Shown here: one piece after another, positions 14,001-21,696 of the stretch
Numbering within the stretch: position 1 is the first letter of the stretch
Layout of the letters: each line of letters opens with the position of its first letter
DNA from: CAZLWA01 sp964563165
GTDB lineage: Bacteria > CLD3 > SB21
Assembly: GCA_964563165.1 (NCBI GenBank)
Contig: CAZLWA010000110.1
Span: forward strand, 1 to 28,360
DNA length: 28,360 nucleotides
Direction of reading: 5' to 3'
The notes under the pieces: model-generated
Seen by the model: the letters and a program-made list of their open reading frames with translations, nothing else
Database searches by the model: none
What the model was told of the DNA's origin: nothing
Made by a program: the position numbers and the translations under genes

Positions 14001-14676
14001 TATCGGCTACGGCGGACTGGATCACGTGCTGGCATCCGGCCGCAACGTGAATATTCTCGTTCTCGACACGGAAGTTTATTCCAACACCGGCGGACAAATG
14101 TCGAAGTCTACGAATCGTGCGGCGGTCGCTAAATTTGCCGCGGGCGGCAAGCGCATGTCGAAAAAAGATCTCGGCCTTATGGGTATGAGCGCCGGGCATG
14201 TATATGTGGCGCAGATTGCGATGGGCGCCAGCGACTCGCAGACCGTAAAAGCTTTTGTCGAAGCGGAAGCGTACCACGGGCCGTCGCTCATCATTGCTTA
14301 CAGTCATTGCATTGCGCACGGCATGGACATGAATAAAGGCATGCTGCATCAAAAGGCCGCGGTGGAGAGCGGTCACTGGCCGCTGTACCGCTTCAACCCC
14401 GATCTCATCAAGCAAGGCCTGAATCCTTTGATTTTGGATTCGAAGGCGCCGAGAATCCCATTCACCGAATACGCGTATATGGAAACACGCTATAAAATGT
14501 TAACGCTCAGCAATCCGGAAACGGCAAAAGAATTGGCGGCTTTAGCGCAAGACGATATCAATCAGCGCTGGCGTTTGTATGAACAAATGGCCGGCATGCA
14601 TTATGAGCGTAACGGCAAGAGTGAGACAAAGGAAACGCAGACGCACGTCGAAGAAGCCGCGCATGAAGAACATTAA
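11071..14676 (+). CDS. nifJ: Pyruvate:ferredoxin (flavodoxin) oxidoreductase, single-chain
   Basis: This 1201-residue homodimeric-type PFOR oxidatively decarboxylates pyruvate with CoA to acetyl-CoA and CO2 and reduces ferredoxin or flavodoxin. The N-terminal domain has the IYPITPSS motif. A ferredoxin-like insert carries two [4Fe-4S] motifs, C691xxC694xxC697xxxC701P and C747xxC750xxC753xxxC757P. The proximal cluster is placed at Cys821, Cys824, Cys849 and Cys1080. The thiamine-diphosphate domain includes GDGWAYDIGYGG and NTGGQMSKST. I chose the ATG at 11071, with GGAG six bases upstream, over the in-frame GTG at 11059, which would place the start before this site. A DHOD-like gene follows by 69 bp. 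The enzyme points to anaerobic or microaerobic pyruvate metabolism. Confidence 0.97.
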   Translation: MKRKMVMIDGNEAAAYVAYKLSEVIAIYPITPSSAMGEWSDEWAAHLQKNIWGMVPQVMEMQSEGGAAGTLHGALQTGSLGTTFTSSQGLMLMIPNMFKIAGELLPTVFHVAARSVATHALSIFGDHSDVMAARTTGFGQLCSHSVQEAMDMALISHAAVLEARVPLIHFFDGFRTSHEVMKIEQLTDDDLLAMINMDHIRACRGRALSPDNPVLRGSAQNPDVFFQARESINSYYANFPNIIQKAMDRFAKLTGRQYHLFEYVGAPDAERVIIIMGSGATTTQETVEFLSEEKIGVVKVHLYRPFSVSDFIRTIPKSVKSIAVLDRTKEPGSIGEPLYQDVITALSETMAQEKRPFPKVIGGRYGLSSKEFTPAMVKGVYDELKKTNPKNHFTIGIEDDISHTSLSYDAAFSTERKDVVRAQFYGLGADGTVGANKNSIKIIGEDTENYAQGYFVYDSKKSGSVTISHLRFGPRAIRSSYLVNSANFVACHQFNFLEKYDMLQAAVTGATFLLNSPFGPNDVWNQIPRSVQQQIIDKKLNFYVIDGYKVAKDTGMGGRFNTIMQTCFFAVSGILPKDKAIQAIKNSIQKTYGKKGEEIVRMNFNAVDQTLVNLFKVEIPKTATSMIEIPPAVSSTAPDFIKNVTAKMIAGLGDTLPVSAMPVDGTFPTDTARWEKRNIALEIPVWDSTYCIQCNKCVIVCPHATIRVKVYDQKHLQNKPATFKSMPYKGKEYPGMDYTIQVAPEDCTGCGLCVEVCPAKNKTETRLKAINMTPQPPLREQEHANWDFFLDLPELDRRDVETHSVKGSQFLQPLFEFSGACSGCGETPYLKLLSQLFGDRAVIANATGCSSIYGGNLPTTPWAKNKDGRGPAWANSLFEDNAEFGLGFQLTMDKQTEFARELLKPLSAEIGEGLVGEILNADQSTETGIYNQRARVKLLKEKLQNISAVEGKYLSDIADYLVRKSVWIVGGDGWAYDIGYGGLDHVLASGRNVNILVLDTEVYSNTGGQMSKSTNRAAVAKFAAGGKRMSKKDLGLMGMSAGHVYVAQIAMGASDSQTVKAFVEAEAYHGPSLIIAYSHCIAHGMDMNKGMLHQKAAVESGHWPLYRFNPDLIKQGLNPLILDSKAPRIPFTEYAYMETRYKMLTLSNPETAKELAALAQDDINQRWRLYEQMAGMHYERNGKSETKETQTHVEEAAHEEH

Positions 14677-14745
14677 GCGAAGTTTCGACTAGACCGGAAC
14701 CGACAAGACAACCGATTTTTAAATTAATATTCGAAAGGCCGTGTT

Positions 14746-15735
14746 ATGGACCTATCAACCACGTACATGGGCATGAAATTGAAAAATCCCATCGTGCCTT
14801 CTGCATCGCCTTTGTCGAGAGACGTTGACAACATCCGGTGGATGGAAGATGCCGGAGCCGGAGCCGTGGTGATGTACTCGCTGTTCCAGGAACAAATTGC
14901 GCACGACGCGCGTGAGATGTTCTATCACACGACGCAGGGGTCCGAGAGTTTTTTTGAAGCTTTGAATTATTTCACCCAGGTGCATAATTACAATCACGGT
15001 CCGGAGGAATATCTGGAACATCTCCGTAAAGCAAAAGCGGCCGTACATATTCCGATCATTGCGAGTTTGAACGGCACGTCTCTCGGAGGATGGCTTGACT
15101 ACGCAAAAAAGATCGAAGGCACGGGAGTGGACGGACTGGAACTGAATATCTACAATGTTGCGGCCGATCCGTCTTTGTGCGGGGCGGATATTGAACAGCA
15201 ATACCTGGAAATCGTGAAAACGCTGAAACAAATAAGTATTCCTATCGCCGTGAAGCTCAGTCCGTATTTCACTTCCACGGCAAATATGGCTAAACGGCTG
15301 GAAGATGCGGGCGCCGATGCGCTGGTGCTCTTTAACCGTTTTTATCAGCCGGATATTGACCTGGAAACTTTGGAGATCACGCCCAATGTGATCCTGAGCT
15401 CTCCTTTTGCCATGCGTCTGCCCATGCGCTGGATCGCAATTCTTCACGGCCGCATCCGCTGCAGCCTGGCCGCGACCGGAGGCATTCACACCGCCAAGGA
15501 CGTTTTGAAAATGATGATGGCGGGAGCTAATGTGGCCATGGTCTGCTCCGTCTTGCTCAAGCACGGCGTCCATCGCATCCGTGAGATACTCGAACAGATG
15601 CAAATTTGGATGACGGAACACGAATATGATTCCATCGCCCAGATGCAGGGAAGCATGAGTCAAAAATCCTGCGGTAACCCGTCCGACTTCGAGCGCGTTC
15701 ATTATATGAAAGCTCTGACGGGATATCACGCCTGA
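14746..15735 (+). CDS. Dihydroorotate dehydrogenase-like FMN-barrel protein
   Basis: This 329-residue TIM-barrel protein belongs to the dihydroorotate dehydrogenase superfamily. FMN-site features are present: PIVPSASPLS near the N-terminus, a lysine in VKLSPYF, and the C-terminal ATGGIHTAKDV plus MAGANVAMVCS phosphate-binding segments. The catalytic loop differs from true class 1 enzymes. Where they have an NxSCPN-like motif, this protein has LNIYNVAADP, lacking the active-site Cys/Ser at that place. It is therefore probably not the pyrimidine-pathway enzyme. It follows nifJ by 69 bp with an AAAGG ribosome-binding site. My recollection is that such DHOD-like genes often sit beside nifJ, which suggests a linked redox function, but the substrate is unknown. 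Confidence 0.82.
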   Translation: MDLSTTYMGMKLKNPIVPSASPLSRDVDNIRWMEDAGAGAVVMYSLFQEQIAHDAREMFYHTTQGSESFFEALNYFTQVHNYNHGPEEYLEHLRKAKAAVHIPIIASLNGTSLGGWLDYAKKIEGTGVDGLELNIYNVAADPSLCGADIEQQYLEIVKTLKQISIPIAVKLSPYFTSTANMAKRLEDAGADALVLFNRFYQPDIDLETLEITPNVILSSPFAMRLPMRWIAILHGRIRCSLAATGGIHTAKDVLKMMMAGANVAMVCSVLLKHGVHRIREILEQMQIWMTEHEYDSIAQMQGSMSQKSCGNPSDFERVHYMKALTGYHA

Positions 15736-15869
15736 CAATGCTTCTGACTCTTCGACATCTGTTTCACAAAGAGCATGTAGAGATCGCAACATATTACAAT
15801 CTTTTTTGGTTTTATTTAATTTTTTTCTTACCTTGAACATAAATTAACTAATTCCGAATACACCCTTCT

Positions 15870-17270
15870 ATGTTTTTTCAACATGTTTACGAAAAAGGAT
15901 TAGCGCAGGCGAGTTACGTCATCGGCTGCCAGGCGACCGGCGAGGCGCTGGTCATCGATCCGAAGAGGGATATCGACACGTACATGGAGATCGCCCGGCG
16001 TGAAAAATTGAAGATCACTCGCGTGACGGAAACGCATATTCACGCCGATTTTTTGAGCGGCGCGCGCGAACTTGCCGCCGCAACCGGCGCAGGTTTGTTG
16101 CTCTCTGATGAAGGCGGCTCCGATTGGCAATATCAGTACGATCACGTCGGACTGAAAGACGATCAGGAATTTAGAATTGGAAATTTAAAATTTCGAGTAT
16201 TGCATACCCCCGGTCATACGCCGGAACATATCAGTTTCTTGCTGACCGATCTGCCTGCGGGCGATCATCCGATCATGTTGTTCTCCGGCGATTTTGTCTT
16301 CGTAGGGGACGTCGGAAGGCCGGATCTGCTGGAAAAAGCGGCGGGCATGGCCGGCACGCAGGAATTGGGTGCAAAACAAATGTTCGGGTCCGTTAAAAAA
16401 TTTCGTGCACTCCCCGACTTCGTTCAGGTCTGGCCAGGGCATGGCGCCGGATCCGCTTGCGGCAAGGCTTTGGGTGCCGTGCCGAGTTCCACCGTCGGTT
16501 ATGAAAAGCTGGTGAACTGGGCTCTGCTCGAAAAGGATGAAAAGAAATTTGTGCAGAAGCTTTTGGATGGCCAGCCGGAGCCGCCGAAATATTTTGCCAT
16601 GATGAAAAAACTGAATAAAACCGGCGCCCCGGTTTTGAAAAAAATTTCACTGCCGAAAAGTCTCTCTTTGCAGGAACTGGATGAAGCTCTGAAAAATAAT
16701 ATTACGCTGGTGGACACGCGAAATAAAAATCAATATTCAGAAGGTCACATTCCGGGCAGCCTGCTCATTCCGGACAATGCGTCGCTGAGCACGTGGGCGG
16801 GATGGCTGCTGAGCTACGACAAGCCGTTTATGCTGGTTGCCGAAGAAAACCGTTTGGAAGAATTGACAAAAAAATTTATTCGCATCGGTTTAGACCACAT
16901 TCACGGTTTTATTCCTAATGTTTCCGCGTGGGAATCTGCGGGAAAACCGCTGGAAAAGATGGAGAATATCTCCGCCGCGGAATTGAAAAAATATGCGGAG
17001 CAGGATAGTATTCAGATTCTGGACGTACGCGCGCAGAGTGAATTCGATGAAGGGCACCTTGCCGGCGCGCATCATATTCATCTCGGGTATATCGCCGATC
17101 GATTGGATACTATTTCCCGCGACAAAAGAATCGTAGTGCAATGCGAGAGCGGCAGCCGTTCCGGTATCGGCACAAGTTTGCTCCTAAGTAAGGGCATCAA
17201 GAACGTCGTGAATCTCAACGGCGGTATCAACGCATGGGAGCAAGCGGGATTTGAAATAGTGAAAGATTAA
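15870..17270 (+). CDS. MBL-fold metallohydrolase with two C-terminal rhodanese domains (persulfide-dioxygenase-like)
   Basis: This 466-residue fusion has a metallo-beta-lactamase domain at about 1-240, with ligands in THIHADFLSG, HTPGHTPEH, SGDFVFVGD and WPGHGAGS. This is the ETHE1/persulfide dioxygenase branch, in which a mononuclear iron oxidises glutathione- or protein-persulfide sulfur. Two rhodanese modules follow at about 262-350 and 370-466. The second has the active-site loop CESGSRS and should carry persulfide. The first keeps DTRNKNQYSEGHIPG but has no cysteine in its loop region (LVAEENRLEE), so it is catalytically dead. The expected role is sulfide/sulfane-sulfur oxidation or detoxification. 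No clear ribosome-binding site precedes the ATG. Confidence 0.88.
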   Translation: MFFQHVYEKGLAQASYVIGCQATGEALVIDPKRDIDTYMEIARREKLKITRVTETHIHADFLSGARELAAATGAGLLLSDEGGSDWQYQYDHVGLKDDQEFRIGNLKFRVLHTPGHTPEHISFLLTDLPAGDHPIMLFSGDFVFVGDVGRPDLLEKAAGMAGTQELGAKQMFGSVKKFRALPDFVQVWPGHGAGSACGKALGAVPSSTVGYEKLVNWALLEKDEKKFVQKLLDGQPEPPKYFAMMKKLNKTGAPVLKKISLPKSLSLQELDEALKNNITLVDTRNKNQYSEGHIPGSLLIPDNASLSTWAGWLLSYDKPFMLVAEENRLEELTKKFIRIGLDHIHGFIPNVSAWESAGKPLEKMENISAAELKKYAEQDSIQILDVRAQSEFDEGHLAGAHHIHLGYIADRLDTISRDKRIVVQCESGSRSGIGTSLLLSKGIKNVVNLNGGINAWEQAGFEIVKD

Positions 17271-17333
17271 ACCTTTTCAACCGCAAAGCGCGCGAAGATC
17301 GCAAAGAAAATTCAATGCTCCCCTTAAATAGTT

Positions 17334-18197
17334 TTAAAAACCCAAATCGACGGTAGTGCCGGTCGTGCCGCCCACCTGAAAGCCATGCTCTGCAGAGTAC
17401 GTAAATGATTTCGACGCTGACCGGTGCGGCGAACCGGCCGTTTCTAATACAAACCAGTAAGTTCCGCCCGTCACGAATTGATTTTCACCGTAATATCCGT
17501 CCCAGCTGAATGAAAAGCTTCCGTTCACCGACGTATTTCTTGCTAAATATATCAAGATGTTTCCTGAAGCGTCGGTGATATACAAATTAAAATAATAGTT
17601 CGTGGTTACGCGGCCTATGACGCTGCCATTGTAAAATTGATTATTGGCCGAACCCGACGAACTTCCCACTACACCGCCGCCGCTGCAGTCGCACCCGTCA
17701 TCGGAATTATTATAAGGGGCTTGATCGTAATTGGAACTGTTATCCGACGAACAGCTTTCATCGTTACTGTCCGAACAGCCGTCGTCAGAATTATCATTTG
17801 AATTATAGTCGTCGCTGCTTTGATCGCTTCCGGAATCGCAACTTCCGTCGTCCGCGCATCCGTCACTCGATGTATCGGTCTGATAATATTCGCTGTTATC
17901 GGAGTTGCAATCACCGCCATCACTGCACCCGTCATCATTGCTATCATCGTCATTGGACTCCATCTTAATAAAGGCGGCATACTGAACATGATATCCGTCA
18001 TGGCGCGCGGCGGTGCGTTGCCTACATTGTATGGCCGGCTTTTGAAACTTTTTTGCGCGGTGATGATGAAAGCTTTTTTCTGCAGGCTTGATCACGTGGA
18101 TGCGGATCGCCGCCAGAATTTGGGGCCGGAAAAGGATGAGGAAAAATACCAGGATTGTAAACTTATACTTTCTGATACATGTGAATATTCGGTCCAT
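17334..18197 (-). CDS. Secreted Asp/Ser/Cys-rich low-complexity protein with C-terminal Ig-like domain
   Basis: I do not recognise this 287-residue protein as a whole. Residues 1-30 look like a signal peptide (basic start, then ILVFFLILF, cut near LAA). Residues about 80-180 are very acidic and built of degenerate units such as NDDGCSDGGDC, SSDGCADDGSC and SDDGCSDSNDESC, ending in DDGCDCSGGG. Cysteines come in CX5C, CX7C and CXC pairs spaced roughly 25-30 residues apart. Residues about 190-287 resemble the FlgD-type Ig fold used at the C-terminus of exported FCB proteins (FSFSWDGYYGENQ, GGTYWFVLE). Calcium binding or a disulfide-braced surface stalk is a guess from composition. No strong ribosome-binding site is seen before the ATG. 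Confidence 0.65.
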   Translation of the reverse strand: MDRIFTCIRKYKFTILVFFLILFRPQILAAIRIHVIKPAEKSFHHHRAKKFQKPAIQCRQRTAARHDGYHVQYAAFIKMESNDDDSNDDGCSDGGDCNSDNSEYYQTDTSSDGCADDGSCDSGSDQSSDDYNSNDNSDDGCSDSNDESCSSDNSSNYDQAPYNNSDDGCDCSGGGVVGSSSGSANNQFYNGSVIGRVTTNYYFNLYITDASGNILIYLARNTSVNGSFSFSWDGYYGENQFVTGGTYWFVLETAGSPHRSASKSFTYSAEHGFQVGGTTGTTVDLGF

Positions 18198-18424
18198 GGA
18201 TACGATAGGTTCAAATGCCGTGCCGAATCAAACGGGCTCACTAAGTGGTTATCTGACAACGATTTAGAGATTGACAAGAATCGGGAAACGTGAAATAAAA
18301 ATACACAGTGATTTTTAAGCACGTTTAATTTACTTGAATGAAATTCCAATAATGAGTATATTCTGCCGTTCATCAATTGAATTGAATTAATAGATTAACA
18401 TATATATCCGAAGGGAGTCGAATC

Positions 18425-19996
18425 ATGGCTGGGAAAAAATTAAAGGTGAGCCCGTTTAAGAATGAGCCATACACAGACTTTTCAAAACCGGCAAATAAGA
18501 AAGCCTTTGCAAGCGCATTGAAAAAGGTTGCGCACGAGCTTGGCAAAGAATATCATATCATCATAGACGGTAATCGCATACGCACGAATCATTCTTTAAA
18601 GTCGCTCAATCCCGCCAATCGCGAGCAGGTCATAGGCGTGTTTTTTGACGGCAATGAGGAACTGGCCAATCAGGCGATCGAAGCGGCGCACGAACGGTTC
18701 CTGAAATGGCGGTTTGTACCGGCTGAAAAACGGGCGCAATATTTATTTAAAGCCGCCGCGTTGATGCGTAAACGCAAACATGAATTCTCGGCGTGGATGG
18801 TGTACGAGGTCGGCAAAAGCTGGCCGGAAGCCGATGGGGACACGGCCGAAGCGATCGACTTCCTGGAATTCTACGGACGCGAAATGCTGCGCTATGCCGC
18901 GGATCAACCGCTGGTAAAAATTCCGACGGAAAAAAATAAACTGGAATATATTCCGCTCGGAGTCGGCGCGGTGATCCCGCCGTGGAATTTTCCGCTGGCG
19001 ATCCTGGTCGGCATGACCAGCGCTGCGGTCGTTACCGGGAACACGGTCGTACTGAAACCTTCAAGCGATTCGCCGACGATCGCAGTTAAATTTGTCGAAT
19101 TGATGGAAGAAGTCGGTCTGCCACACGGCGTGATCAATTTCCTTCCCGGCCCGGGTTCGACCATGGGCGACGCCCTAACAAAAAATTCCAAAACGCGCTT
19201 TGTCGCGTTCACCGGATCCAAACCGGTCGGATTGCATATTAATAAAACGGCGTCGGAAGCGCAGGCCGGACAAATCTGGATCAAACGCGTCGTGGCGGAA
19301 ATGGGCGGCAAAGATTCCATCATCGTTGACAACGAGGCCGATCTCGACAAAGCCGCCGAGGGTGTGGTTTCTTCGGCTTTCGGATATCAGGGACAAAAAT
19401 GTTCGGCGTGTTCGCGCGCCATCGTCGTCGAAAGCGTTCACAAAAAACTCATGGAAAAAATACTGGAACGGGCCAAGAAGATTACCGTAGGCGATCCCGC
19501 CGACCCGAAAAATTACATGGGGCCGGTGATCAATGAAAAAGCACTCCAAGGTATGATGTGGTACATTGACAAAGCCAAACAGGAGGGCGGCGATATTGTG
19601 TTGGGCGGCGTGAAAGACGACGGCGTCGGTAATTTTCTGCTGCCGACGATCGTGGATAACGTCACTCCGAAGGCCACAATCTCCCAGGAAGAAATTTTCG
19701 GACCGGTGCTCGCCGTGATCAAAGCGAAGGATTATGACGACGCGTTGGAGATCGCGAACAATACCGAATTCGGATTGACCGGTTCGGTGTATTCAAAGAA
19801 CAAGAAAAAACTGGAACGCGCCCGGCAGGAATTCCATGTCGGTAATTTGTATTTCAACCGCAAATGCACCGGCGCTTTAGTGGGCGTTCATCCTTTCGGC
19901 GGATTCAATATGAGCGGAACGGATTCCAAGGCCGGCGGCCGCGATTATCTCGCGCTCTTTACCCAGGCGAAATTGGTCAGCGAAAAAGTGAAATGA
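18425..19996 (+). CDS. pruA: Delta-1-pyrroline-5-carboxylate (L-glutamate gamma-semialdehyde) dehydrogenase
   Basis: This is a 523-residue NAD-dependent aldehyde dehydrogenase that oxidises glutamate-gamma-semialdehyde to glutamate, the last step of proline and arginine/ornithine catabolism. It is the monofunctional (RocA-type) form. The catalytic nucleophile is Cys326 in GYQGQKCSACSR, a motif specific to P5C dehydrogenases, and the general base is Glu292 in AEMGGKDS. IPPWNFPLAI, TGNTVVLKPSS and the C-terminal GGFNMSGTDSKAGG also fit. A GGAG site lies before the ATG. Proline dehydrogenase is not adjacent. With hutU at the right end of the window it gives two routes to glutamate. Its symbol could equally be rocA. 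Confidence 0.93.
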   Translation: MAGKKLKVSPFKNEPYTDFSKPANKKAFASALKKVAHELGKEYHIIIDGNRIRTNHSLKSLNPANREQVIGVFFDGNEELANQAIEAAHERFLKWRFVPAEKRAQYLFKAAALMRKRKHEFSAWMVYEVGKSWPEADGDTAEAIDFLEFYGREMLRYAADQPLVKIPTEKNKLEYIPLGVGAVIPPWNFPLAILVGMTSAAVVTGNTVVLKPSSDSPTIAVKFVELMEEVGLPHGVINFLPGPGSTMGDALTKNSKTRFVAFTGSKPVGLHINKTASEAQAGQIWIKRVVAEMGGKDSIIVDNEADLDKAAEGVVSSAFGYQGQKCSACSRAIVVESVHKKLMEKILERAKKITVGDPADPKNYMGPVINEKALQGMMWYIDKAKQEGGDIVLGGVKDDGVGNFLLPTIVDNVTPKATISQEEIFGPVLAVIKAKDYDDALEIANNTEFGLTGSVYSKNKKKLERARQEFHVGNLYFNRKCTGALVGVHPFGGFNMSGTDSKAGGRDYLALFTQAKLVSEKVK

Positions 19997-20022
19997 GAAA
20001 TGGACAGTCTGTCAGATTTTTG

Positions 20023-20051
20023 TTGACTTGACATACGAATTGGGCTAAGTT
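20023..20051 (+). promoter_or_regulatory. Candidate promoter of the secreted trefoil/Lys-repeat gene
   Basis: TTGACT (20023-20028) and TAAGTT (20046-20051) are separated by 17 bp. They lie about 105 bp before the start codon. This is the best match in the spacer after the P5C dehydrogenase gene. Confidence 0.4.
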
Positions 20052-20143
20052 GGAAACCTTTTGCAGGAAATGAAATTTGATTTCGTAATCAAATCGGATT
20101 CCTATAATCCGCAAAATCATTTATAATCCATCCAAAACAAGAA

Positions 20144-20159
20144 AAGGAGAAAAAAATTG
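20144..20159 (+). promoter_or_regulatory. Ribosome-binding site deciding a TTG start
   Basis: AAGGAG at 20144-20149 is placed seven bases before TTG at 20157. No ATG occurs at suitable spacing. Starting at this TTG yields a complete signal peptide, so the TTG is the likely start. Confidence 0.7.
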
Positions 20160-21506
20160 AGAAATCAAAAGGCGTTGGGAGCTTGGCTGTTTGCCATTCT
20201 TATGTTTTCGGCGCAATCAGGCATGGCACAAGACAAAGTGTATAAACCGCTTGTGAATCGCTGGAAGCCCGATCAGAGGATCTGTGTTAACTTCTTTGAC
20301 GTAGTTGCGGGACAGGCCAACGATGGTGACAAGACCGCCATGTGGTGTTTTAATCCGGTGCAGGGAACTGAATTTGTAAACGTGGAAAACGGCGACAAAT
20401 CCTGCCTTAAGACCCAATTCGGCGGACTTGCAGCAGGATTTGCCAGTTCATGGGATGAAAGCCTCTGGGCCATCGAGCAAGTTCCGGGCACGGAATATGT
20501 GGAAATAAAAAACAAATCAACCGGCACCTACCTTCATATACAGAATGGCAAGCTGGAACTGGGGCCCAGAGAACCGGGCTGGCTGAGTTCCCAGTGGATC
20601 TTAACGGATAATCCGGGCAAAGTAATGTCCGGATCGGGAAATTCCAAAGACACTGAAAAAGGAGTAACCGGCTTTGATTTGTCCAAGGAAGCGGACAAAG
20701 GTGCGTCAACTGTAGAACAGGGAATGACCGGCTTTGGAAATAACCTGTCTAAAGAAGCGGACAAAGGCGCGTCCAACATAGGAACCGGAATGGATAAACT
20801 TGAAAAGGGAACAGACAACATTGGGAAAAAAATATCCAAGAAGGGTGACAAAGGAGCGGCCAAAGTAAGTAAAGACATGGGCAAAGTTGAAAAAGGAACA
20901 GATAAAGTTGGACAAGAAATAGTAAAAGAGTCGGACAAGCTGACGACAGGCGATATGAGTACGACCAAGACCGAACAGGGCATGTCCGGTTTGTCCGGCG
21001 GGCTGTCGAAGGAAGCCGACAAATTGTCCAAGAAGGATAACAGCAAGGAAAATAATAATGCTAGTAATGTGGTGGTCGTTACTAAGGCCGACGAACCAAA
21101 AGAAGCCGTATATGAACTCAAATGCACCTACTCCGCCGGCGGAGCGATGAAAAACACAACGATTACGATCACGTGCGACTCCGCCAAAACGGACGGTATG
21201 GGCGTCACAAGAGGAAAAGTTTTCTTTAAGAAGACCTTTTCCGCCTTTACATCCCCGGGCGGTGACTTAAGCATTCCTTTTACTTCCCCCAGAGCAACGA
21301 AGATCCTGAATTTCCGTTTCGAAACCACCGGAAGCGACGCGTTCACGATCAGCGATCTGATCCTGGTGCGTGATAAGGATCAGGTAGCGCATTGGACCAC
21401 GGACGGCAAAGGCACATTTGGCGGATTTTGTCTTTCGATGGGCAATAAAGCCTGTTCTCCCTACTGGACCTTTATGGTGGAAGGAAACAGCGCGGTCAAA
21501 TACTAG
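20157..21506 (+). CDS. Exported protein with ricin-like N-terminal domain and Lys-rich repeats
   Basis: This 449-residue protein is not recognised as a full-length family. The TTG start gives a signal peptide (LGAWLFAILMFSAQSGMA, cut before QDK). Residues about 30-155 look like a ricin-type beta-trefoil or related lectin fold: successive QGTEFVNVENGDKSCLK, GTEYVEIKNKSTGTYLHIQN and SQWIL units with the QxW-like ending. Residues about 165-320 contain five degenerate repeats built around LSKEADKGAS and KLEKGTDNIGKKI, highly charged and probably helical or disordered. Residues about 325-449 form a predicted beta-rich domain with paired cysteines. Its gene has its own promoter-like region and a strong terminator. 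A role in binding surface glycans or polymers is an inference from the trefoil alone. Confidence 0.75.
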   Translation: MRNQKALGAWLFAILMFSAQSGMAQDKVYKPLVNRWKPDQRICVNFFDVVAGQANDGDKTAMWCFNPVQGTEFVNVENGDKSCLKTQFGGLAAGFASSWDESLWAIEQVPGTEYVEIKNKSTGTYLHIQNGKLELGPREPGWLSSQWILTDNPGKVMSGSGNSKDTEKGVTGFDLSKEADKGASTVEQGMTGFGNNLSKEADKGASNIGTGMDKLEKGTDNIGKKISKKGDKGAAKVSKDMGKVEKGTDKVGQEIVKESDKLTTGDMSTTKTEQGMSGLSGGLSKEADKLSKKDNSKENNNASNVVVVTKADEPKEAVYELKCTYSAGGAMKNTTITITCDSAKTDGMGVTRGKVFFKKTFSAFTSPGGDLSIPFTSPRATKILNFRFETTGSDAFTISDLILVRDKDQVAHWTTDGKGTFGGFCLSMGNKACSPYWTFMVEGNSAVKY

Positions 21507-21548
21507 CTGCAGCGGCCGGCAAATTGCAGGCCCGGAGATAATCTCTTT

Positions 21549-21590
21549 AACCCGACTTTAATGTTTTTTTGGAGTCGGGTTATTTTTTTT
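21549..21590 (+). terminator. Strong intrinsic terminator
   Basis: AACCCGACT pairs with AGTCGGGTT across a 15-base loop and is followed by A and eight T residues. It lies 43 bp after the stop of the trefoil/Lys-repeat gene. Confidence 0.85.
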
Positions 21591-21696
21591 GTGAAGTTAT
21601 TTTTTGGCAATTTTCTTTTTGACTTAACAGCCAAATTCCTTTACTTTTTCGAGATATCTCGAAGACCGGTTGGACCACTCAACATAATGAAAACTC

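Noticed and set aside
14755..15840. 361-codon reading frame antisense to the DHOD-like gene
   Set aside because: It is fully overlapped by a gene with clear family motifs. The antisense product is His/Arg-rich with no domain, typical of a shadow frame.
17820..18293. Hydrophobic plus-strand reading frame of 157 codons opposite the Asp/Cys-rich gene
   Set aside because: Its Ile/Val/Ala richness is simply the antisense of GAC/GAT-rich codons. It has no ribosome-binding site, and the minus frame has a signal peptide and a recognisable C-terminal domain.
20534..21127. 197-codon Ser/Leu-rich frame antisense to the trefoil/Lys-repeat gene
   Set aside because: It mirrors the Lys/Asp repeats of the sense gene and lacks a start signal.
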